DNA of 48,591 nucleotides. It comes from Candidatus Sodaliphilus limicaballi. Its GTDB lineage: Bacteria; Bacteroidota; Bacteroidia; Bacteroidales; Muribaculaceae. A model generated the notes under the pieces. The model searched no databases. It was given only the letters and a program-made list of their open reading frames with translations, and was not told where the DNA came from. Position 1 is the first letter of the stretch; each line of letters starts with the position of its first letter. Location of the stretch: assembly GCA_018065815.1 (NCBI GenBank), contig JAGHSP010000069.1:1-48591 (forward strand), in the 5' to 3' direction. Made by a program: the position numbers and the translations under genes. Positions 33,219 through 40,900 of this stretch are shown here, in pieces.

Positions 33219-34532
33219 TCAGGTAAATCGGTACTTGACCTTGTTGCCGTCGAACACTTCGCTCACTATAGTGGTGAGAATGGGGAATATCTTTTCCCCG
33301 GTCTCATCCTCCTTGAGCGCAATCTGGTCGAGGATGTTCTGCATTTCCTCGCTCGTGGTGAAAAACTTGCCCCATTCGTTTGTCTGCGGGTCGCGGATGC
33401 TGACCACATAACGGTCGGCACCGTAAGAGGTGTTAAGACCTGTTTCAAAGTCATGCACCTCGATTTCCTTGTTAACGATGGCACCCAGTCGCATCACTTT
33501 GCCCGGAAAACGCTTCTTGCCGTCGGCAGGAGTGAAGCTGATGCCTAATTCACTGAATTTCTTCATGTCTTGGTTAGTTATTGATTTATAAAGATGATTG
33601 CAGTCGGCATGAACGGCCATGCCCTTGAAAGACCCCATGAGCTGCACGCGACGCTTGCGGCTCTTGACCTTTGCCATGCGGCGGGCGAACTTCTGCTTGA
33701 TGCGTTTGCGCAGCAGGGCGTGAGTGCCGTAGTTGACATACCCGAGGAAGTCAAGCCCTTCAGAGAGCGGGCGCACCGCCTCATTCCCCTTGACGGTGAG
33801 GTTGAGCGCAGCAACCTGCTCGTGCAGCACTTCGCGCCAGTACCACAGCTTTTCTTTGTCTGGAGCCAGCATCACGATGTCATCGCAGTAGCGATAGTAG
33901 TAGCGAACATGCAAGACCTCTTTCATAAAGTGGTCGATGCCGCTGAGCATCAGATTACCGAAGCACTGCGATGAGCGAAGCCCGATGGCGAGTCCATGGG
34001 GCATGAGCCTTACGAAATTTTCAAGGATAGGCAGGAGCACGGGGTCTTTGATGTGGCGACGGATCTGCGACATCATGATGTCCTGGTCGATGGACTCATA
34101 GAACTTGTTGATGTCGCATTTGTAGAAATAGCGTGTCCCGTCGGGATCGAGGCGTATGTCTCGGCTGATGGTGTTGAACAGCATGTGCATCCCTCGCCCG
34201 GGGATTGATGCTGCGCTTGTGGGAATGACGGTGCGGTAGATGATTTCGTCCACTACATTCATGATGGCATGGCAGCCGATGCGCTCGAAGATGGGCGGTG
34301 CCTGCACCTTGCGCTCCTTTGGTCCGTCGGTGACCAGGATGTCATTATAGCTGGTGATACGAAAGGAACCCTCGGCGATTTGTTCACCCAGAGTGCGCAC
34401 CACCTCGTCTTTCTTGGCCTTGAACGCCTCGCGGCGGTGTTTGTTCTTGAGATTGCCAACAACATCATCGAAACTGCTGAGCAGGTTGCCCGGCTCGATG
34501 ATGCGTGCAATCAGGTTGCCGTATCTTTTCAT
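33219..34532 (-). CDS. DGR reverse transcriptase with C-terminal extension
   Basis: A 437-residue reverse transcriptase that copies the template-repeat RNA with errors at adenines so that the variable repeat can be rewritten. Palm motifs: YFYKCDINKFYESID with Asp140, and YRYCDDIV (YCDD, 215-218). The segment IGLRSSQ (183-189) fits the [IVL]GxxxSQ signature that separates DGR enzymes from group II intron enzymes (QGxxxSP). After the thumb region, residues about 323-437 form an extra domain (starting near MKKFSELGISFTPADGKK) with beta-strand-like segments; DGR enzymes are often only 300-380 residues. No avd-like gene is seen beside it. It is preceded by the TR and closed by a strong terminator. 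Confidence 0.95.
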   Translation of the reverse strand: MKRYGNLIARIIEPGNLLSSFDDVVGNLKNKHRREAFKAKKDEVVRTLGEQIAEGSFRITSYNDILVTDGPKERKVQAPPIFERIGCHAIMNVVDEIIYRTVIPTSAASIPGRGMHMLFNTISRDIRLDPDGTRYFYKCDINKFYESIDQDIMMSQIRRHIKDPVLLPILENFVRLMPHGLAIGLRSSQCFGNLMLSGIDHFMKEVLHVRYYYRYCDDIVMLAPDKEKLWYWREVLHEQVAALNLTVKGNEAVRPLSEGLDFLGYVNYGTHALLRKRIKQKFARRMAKVKSRKRRVQLMGSFKGMAVHADCNHLYKSITNQDMKKFSELGISFTPADGKKRFPGKVMRLGAIVNKEIEVHDFETGLNTSYGADRYVVSIRDPQTNEWGKFFTTSEEMQNILDQIALKEDETGEKIFPILTTIVSEVFDGNKVKYRFT

Positions 34533-34669
34533 CAGCCTTCAGGACATGTGGCCCGATGACGTTCACCCCCTCGATGGGGATTACCAGCCACCGCATGGCC
34601 ACGGTTCTTTTGTTCCGGCTTTCTCGCTATGGAGGTTTGCCGAGGTTCAGTCCCCTCGCCCATGGCTGT

Positions 34670-34684
34670 GGCGACACCGTCGCC
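34670..34684 (-). other. Hairpin in the spacer RNA between TR and RT
   Basis: GGCGAC and GTCGCC are perfect 6-base arms around a 3-base loop, in the 210-base stretch between the TR and the RT start. This stretch (34533-34742) has no credible gene. In the Bordetella phage DGR the RNA between TR and RT is needed for cDNA synthesis, so structure here may matter; that role is inferred for this element. Confidence 0.45.
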
Positions 34685-34742
34685 GTGCCAGAGGAACGAT
34701 TGTCACGCCTATGCCTCTGCACAGGGGTGTAGTCTTGAAAAT

Positions 34743-34853
34743 TAACCGCGAGCCGATGTTGTTGTTCGCGTTCGAGGAGTCGTTTGTCGCATTGACGTTC
34801 ACGAACCCGTTGTTCGCATTGTTGTTGTTGCCGGAACGCGCCACAACACGGCC
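34743..34853 (-). repeat. DGR template repeat (TR)
   Basis: A 111-base template, non-coding, read on the minus strand. It matches the variable repeat at 35018-35128 without gaps and differs at 13 places, all of them adenines in this copy. On the reading strand it holds 31 adenines, and in the frame of the VR it would encode 13 asparagine codons (AAC/AAT), the codons that yield most amino-acid change when adenines are altered. It lies between the target gene and the reverse transcriptase gene. Confidence 0.97.
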
Positions 34854-34882
34854 AACTTGGGGACTTCCACCTTTTTCGGGTG

Positions 34883-34890
34883 CAAAGTTA
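34883..34890 (-). promoter_or_regulatory. Putative promoter -7 element for the TR-RT transcript
   Basis: TAACTTTG on the minus strand matches TAnnTTTG. It lies 29 bases before the TR start and just past the hairpin-T-tract that follows the fibre gene. The wider string AGTAACTTTGC also occurs at the promoter of the late structural genes (around 47889-47896). It would allow the TR RNA and RT to be made independently of the fibre. Confidence 0.6.
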
Positions 34891-34910
34891 CTAAAAATAA
34901 AAAAAATCCG

Positions 34911-34925
34911 ACCCGCAAAGCGGGT
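34911..34925 (-). terminator. GC hairpin downstream of VR: terminator and candidate DGR cruciform
   Basis: ACCCGC and GCGGGT are perfect arms around a 3-base loop. On the minus strand it is followed by CGGA and a run of eight T, so it works as a terminator candidate for the fibre gene. It is also 92 bases past the VR end, where DGRs such as that of Bordetella phage have a hairpin that promotes retrohoming. Confidence 0.7.
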
Positions 34926-34984
34926 AAAAAAGAGTGGGAGCAGTCCTGCTCGGCCTCTCCACTGACGATTAGCGGAGGCGAACG

Positions 34985-37900
34985 CTACTCAACGAACTCG
35001 ACCGCGCCTCTGAAGGCTAACCGCGAGCCGATGTAGAAGAACGCGTACGAGGAGTCGTAAGTCGCATTGACGACCACGAACCCGTTGTTCGCATTGTAGC
35101 TGTAGCCGGAACGCGCCACAACACGGCCGGTGGAGGCGGTGTCTTCCTGCTGGTCGCAGAAGAATGTGTCATAGTTGGAATTTGAAACAAGGCGGCTCGG
35201 CACAACATCGCAGTAGCGTCCCCAGCGCACGCGGCAAATCTCGGTGCTGCCGCTCACGCCCTGCACGGCGCGCTCGCGGCCGTCGGGCATCTGGATGTGC
35301 CACACATGGTCAGCAACGCTGCCAGTCGGCACAGTGCATTTGTTGCGGAAGTAGGCGGCAAAGCTGGTTACATTCACGGCTACGCTGTCCATCCACTCGC
35401 GGCCGTTCGCCCACCAGTCCTCAAGGCACAGGGTGCGCGGACGCTGACCCGACACGCTCTCTCGCTTGGGACTGCGGAAGGTCTCGCCGCCGCTCGAGAG
35501 CGTATTGGTGCCGCCGGTGACAGTGCCATAATTTACACCGACACCATTCACTGCCTGGCAGTTGCGACGGCCATAGAATGCCATCCACAGCACATCAATG
35601 TCCTTGTGCATCTCGTAGTCAACAAGCTGGTAACCTGCACCGCGGCACTTGGCAAGGTTGCTGAAGTCCTTGAAAGTGCGGTTCATCGACAGCGTGCTCT
35701 GCGGCAGACCCACGACAAGATTACCCTGCTCATCATACTTCCAATACGGAGAAGTAGTTGTGGCATTGTTCACACCGTAGAGCGGTGACTGGCCACTTAC
35801 CGAGCGCAGGCGCCACAGCGCGTCCTTGGTAGCCTTGTACATGCCCACGAGAGCAAACTCATGCTCTACCCAGTCGGGCTCGATGGCTTCCACTGCATCG
35901 CTGTCAACGGCTATGCACTCCTGGGACTCAAGACCGCGCACGGCGGTGAACACGAAGTCAACCGCTCCGTCGGGAACGGCAACGAAAACATATTCGCCGC
36001 TGATGAAGTCGTTCTGGGCGTGCGACACGAGCGGAGCGACTGTGCTCATCACCTTGCCCTTCGCGTCGAGGAAGGCACAGCCCACCGTGCTGCTGTTGAT
36101 GCTCGGCCAGCGCACCTGCTTCATGCCCTCCACATTCATGCGGTACACATTGTTGGTGCTCGATGTGTCAAGGGATGATGCGTTGAAAGCACTGCCTTCG
36201 GGGAAATTTTCCACGAGTAGGCTCGCGAACTCGGCAATCATCAGGTCGGCAAGCGGGTGGCGCTCGATGCGGCTGTAGCTTGGCAGCGGACAGTGGTCCT
36301 CGCTCGACAGGCACAGGTACTTCTTATTGTGCAGGTGGTCGTTGATGCCCTTGTACCAGTACCGGGGCATGCCCACGAAGATGTCGTGCCCAACGCCGCT
36401 TGAGTCTTCAAGGTCGCTGGTGGTACGGCCGTCGGCGAGCACGTTGATGTCCTCGTCGCTTATCTGGCGCAGCTTCATCTTGCCGCCGGCAAACTCGCCC
36501 TTGTAGGCGTGTATGCTGTCGATGATGCGGGTGATGTGACCGCTGGGAACATAGCCCACCTTGCCGTCGCCGTCGTAGGTGCCGTTGTCCAGGTTGGTGA
36601 TGTTGGCATCATAGCTCAGTGTCTCGTCAAACTCGATGACGGTGCACTGCGCATTGTGGATTGAAAGGTGCTCATAGTAGGCTTGCAGCTGGGCAAGGCG
36701 GTCGGGATCCATATACGAGGTGAGGCGGTAAGTGCCGAATAGTTCGGGCTTGCCGTTGCGGTTCTCGGCTCCCTTCACTCCTTTGTTCATCATGTCGATG
36801 AGCGCCTGGCCGTCGCCCGTGAGGTTGATGTCGGTGATGCGCACATACTGCAGCTGGTTCCCTGCCGTGGCGAGGATGTCGCCCAGCAGGCGCACTGCGT
36901 CAAGCCTCGGGCAGCTCACGATGTTCACCGTCTGGATCTGAGCATACCCGTCGAGCGTGATACCCTCGTAGGTGAGGTTGGGCAGGCGGTCAAACTGCAG
37001 CTGCACCAGCGTCTCGGGCAAGTGCATTCTGCGTATCACGCTTGCCGTCGGCAGGTTGACCGCAGTGATGCGGGAACCCTGGGCCTCGATGCGCTCAAGC
37101 GAGCGGCAACCGCTCACGTCGAGCGAACTCTGCAGCGTGGGACAGTTGACCACGTTGATGTACTTCAGCAGCGGGTGGTTGCCCAGCGTGAGTGTGGCGA
37201 GTTTGCCCGTGTAGCCTGGTGTGGCATTGCCCACGGTAAGCGACTCGAGGAGGCGGCAACCGCCCACCACGAGCGTTGTGGGATAGAGCACGCTCAGGTC
37301 GCCCAGGTCGGCGATGCGGTCGGCTTGGTAGATATAGGTCTCGGTGTCGTTCGGTCGGCTGCCTGCAGGGGCGGTGAAGGTGTACTGCTGCCCCTTGCGC
37401 ACAAGGCGGCTCGAGTAGCCGGCATTGCCCGAGAAGCGGAAGCCGAAGTACCAGTCCTGCGCGGCGGTGACTGTCACTTCTACCTTGCTGGGGACGCTGC
37501 TCGCACCCTCGGTGTTGGCTCGCAGGTACACCGCGCTGTCACGGTAGGAGCCTGTGCAGCGCTTGGCGTTGATATAGGCGAAACGCTCGCTCAGCACCCA
37601 CTTGCGGTGGTGGGCACGAGAACCCTGGGCGATGTCGAGGTAGTTCTGCGCCTGGCCGTCGCCCTGGCCGGCTACGCCGAAGCTGTCGATGTACTTGTAG
37701 CGTGAGTCCTCGTTGTAGATGGTCTCGCACCACTGGTCGCTCTGTCGCTCGTTGAACCAGTAGAGAGCACGGGCATAGATGAAATTGCCCTGTGCGGTAA
37801 GCCGCTCGTAGTTTGTGGTCTTGTCGGCATCCATGGTCTGCTCCACGAGGTTCCACAGCGCGCTGCTCTCTCCGTTGAACACCTGCTTGCCCAGAGCATC

Positions 37901-40900
37901 GGTGTCGTGCAGCTCGGCGTAGGGCGTGAACTGGATGCGGCCCTCGTTGTTGAGCGTGAGGATGGTGTCGTTGTCATAGAAGATGGGATAGCACAGACCG
38001 TCGTAGAACGCCCACATCATGTTCTTTGCGCCCTGGTCAACGGCAAGCAGGCCCTCGCGCAGGTTGTCGTAGGCAAGCAGCATGTCCTTGTGGAAGTAGT
38101 TGCCCGCCTCGGTTACGAACCTTGCCTTGCGCTCTGCCACTTGCTGCTCGGTGAGCGTGGTGTCGGTGATGTCGAGCGACACGAGCCAGTCAACGATGCG
38201 CTTGAGCTGCGCAGGCACCTTGCCGCGGCCATAGGCGGCGTTGAGGTCGTCGCAGTCGGGATAGCGTGGCTCGAAGGCGCCGCCCCAGTAGGGGGCATGG
38301 CGCGTGCCCTCGCTGTCCACGGGGAGTGAGTCGCCGTCAAACCAGTCGGCAATGTCGTCGCCGGTGACCTGCGAGGTGAAGTCGCTCGAGTGGAACAGGC
38401 ACATCGGGTGGCCGTTGTTGGTGAACTCCCAGCACTCGGCGTTGTTCTCGATCAGTTTGCCTGACTTGGCTTCGGCAAGCCCCTGGGCAAGGGCGATGGT
38501 TGCACCGGCACGGTTGCGCCAGTTCTTCGCCTCGGCATCCCATTGCCACAGTTCGCCCATGTCCTGCCATGCGCCCTGCTCGGCGTTGTACTTCGCGAGG
38601 TGGTTGAGGTGGGTGCTGTCGGCAGCCGCCGCTATGAGATACATCAGCTCACCGCCTTCGGCCGCTTCGAGGGCATCGGCATCGCCCTGCAGCTGCGACA
38701 GCGTGCCTTGCCACAGCAGGTAGTCGCTGCGGTTGACCATGGCGTCGTTGTAGCCGGCGATCTTCTCAAAGCCGAAGGTGTCGGCAGTCGACTTGTCGTT
38801 GTTGAAGTTGTACTTGCCTATGAAGGTGCGGGGGCTGCTCTCGGTCTCCTGGTGGAACATGAGCACGGGGAAACCGAAGATGGTGGTGCGCACCGTGGGG
38901 TCGATGTGCTGTGGCGGAGTGAGGATGCCGGTAGATGACAGCACCTCGCCTATGAAGTTGGCGGCACCGGTGTTGTGCGTGCCGCTGGACTCGGCAAAGT
39001 CGGCCTTGAGGCAGAAGGTCTTCACGGCTTTCTGGGGCACGAGGTTGCCATGGCCGTCAACGCCGCGCAGGGCATATTTCTTGGCCGTCGAGCCGCTGTG
39101 CGTCAGCGTGATGTCCTCCAGGAACTTGAACTTCCAGTTCTTGCGGGGGTAATACTGCGACGAGGTGCCTTGCACGTCGTTCTGCACCTTGTTGCACGAG
39201 AATGAGCATTCGGGGTGCTGGCGGTCTTCATAGATGACCTTGGTGTCCTTCTTCTTGTCGCCCTTGAACTTGGGAAGCGTCCCCACGAAGGTGATGCACG
39301 GTATCTGCTGCACCGCTTTCTCGTAGTCCACGGCATCGGCGTTGTCGTCGTTCATGATGTCGTTGCGCTCCAGCTTGGCAAACATCACCGTGGTGTCGTC
39401 CATGTCGGCGATGTAGTTGTTCACCATCTGGCGCATGCCCAGCGAGGTGTTATAAACCCTCACGTTCCAGATGTCGAGGTCACACAGGCGGTTGCCCATG
39501 CTGATGGCCACCGGCTCGTTCTGCACGAAGTAGTCGCTCGTGTCATACTGCTGAATGCCGCTCAGCACGCCGTCGAGGTACAGCAGCATGAAGCGCTGCT
39601 CGTCCACGCGCTGGATCACGAAGCCCACCCTCACGCGTTCGCCTTGCTTGAACTTGCTGCTCACGCGCTGGCGCAGCGCACTCTGCAGGAAGCATTCCTG
39701 GGCGGTGATTTCAAAGCCCACCGTGCCGTTCATGCACCCTATGAGCACTGCATCGGCATCGTGGCAGTTGGTGGCGGTGAACTCTACCTCGATGGTCTTG
39801 CCCTCGAGCTTGCAGTCCTCGGCAAAGATGTTGAGCGGGATGCGGCACTGCGCTCCCCCGGCGAGGTGGAGCGACACGAGGCCCTTGCCGTCGGCTAGCC
39901 AGCCGCTCTGCGTGTCAAAGGGGCAGTCGGTGAACTCGGCCGCCGTGGTGTTGCCGTTGGCATCGGTAAACGACCACTCGCCCTTGTTCGAGGCGGCGTT
40001 ACTGCGACCGCTTGCGGTGAGATAGAGCGCAAGCGCTGCCGTCTCGGCGGTAATCTGGTGAGAAGCGGGTACCACTTCCACCTCTATGTCACGGGTAACC
40101 TCACCGCACTTGATCGTGAGCGTCGAGGTGCCTGCCTCGCGGCTGCGGTGGCTCACGGTGTGGCGGTTGCGGTCCACGTCCATCGAGGTGAGGACTACGC
40201 CGTCAAGCAGCACTTCGATGTGCGATGTGATGCTTGCAGGGTCGTAGATGGCAAACGGCACGCTCAGCGTGTCATACTGGGTGACCTTCACCTTGTCACA
40301 CTCGGTGGCGATGATGATGTCGCCTGTGCCCTGGCGGGTTATCATCAGGTCAAAGTAGAGGCGGTTGCTCGTGAGCATCACGCCGTCGGCAATCTCGCGC
40401 TCGGCCCACACTTCGAGGGCATGCGCTCCATGGGCGAGACCGGCAGTGGGGATGTCCTTGATGCTGGTGGCTCCGCTCGAGGTCACTGTCATGGTCGACA
40501 GCGGCTCGCCGTCGAGGGTGAAGTTCACGACTTTGGCTCCGCTGCCGTTGACCGTGAAGCGGAAGGGTATCACTGTGCCGCTCTCGGTGAGGGTGGCGAG
40601 CGAGTAACTGCTGGCGATGCCCAGTGTCACCACTGTTATCTTGATGTAGGCGCTCTGTGCCACCACGCCGTCGTCGGCTGTGATGCGCACGCGCACGCTG
40701 TTGGTGCCCACGGTGAGCCAGGGCGACACGTCAAACGAGCCTATGCCCTGCACCACGTCCTTGCTCTCCACGCTGCTGCCGTTCACGATGAGCTCGGCAC
40801 GGCCGCCCAGCTGGTCATCGACGCCTGTGGTGATGTTGTAGTGGTGCCAGGTGAAGTCCACGGTGCGGGTGTCGCCTTCCTTGAGGGTGGCGATGAGCCC

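Noticed and set aside
33219-34532. Group II intron or retron reverse transcriptase
   Set aside because: Motif IGLRSSQ replaces the intron QGxxxSP; no maturase or intron RNA, no msr/msd-like structure; a TR/VR pair is present instead.
34647-34844. A 65-codon open frame rich in Asn (RSGNNNNANNG...) over the TR
   Set aside because: It is the template repeat read in frame. Its sequence tracks the VR codons and it overlaps spacer RNA; no separate gene is supported.
34743-34853. TR as a degenerate duplicate of the fibre gene end
   Set aside because: All thirteen differences are at adenines of one copy and there are no gaps, which decay would not produce.
34743-35128. CRISPR-like or tandem repeat array
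   Set aside because: Only two long copies with directed adenine changes; no spacers and no cas genes.
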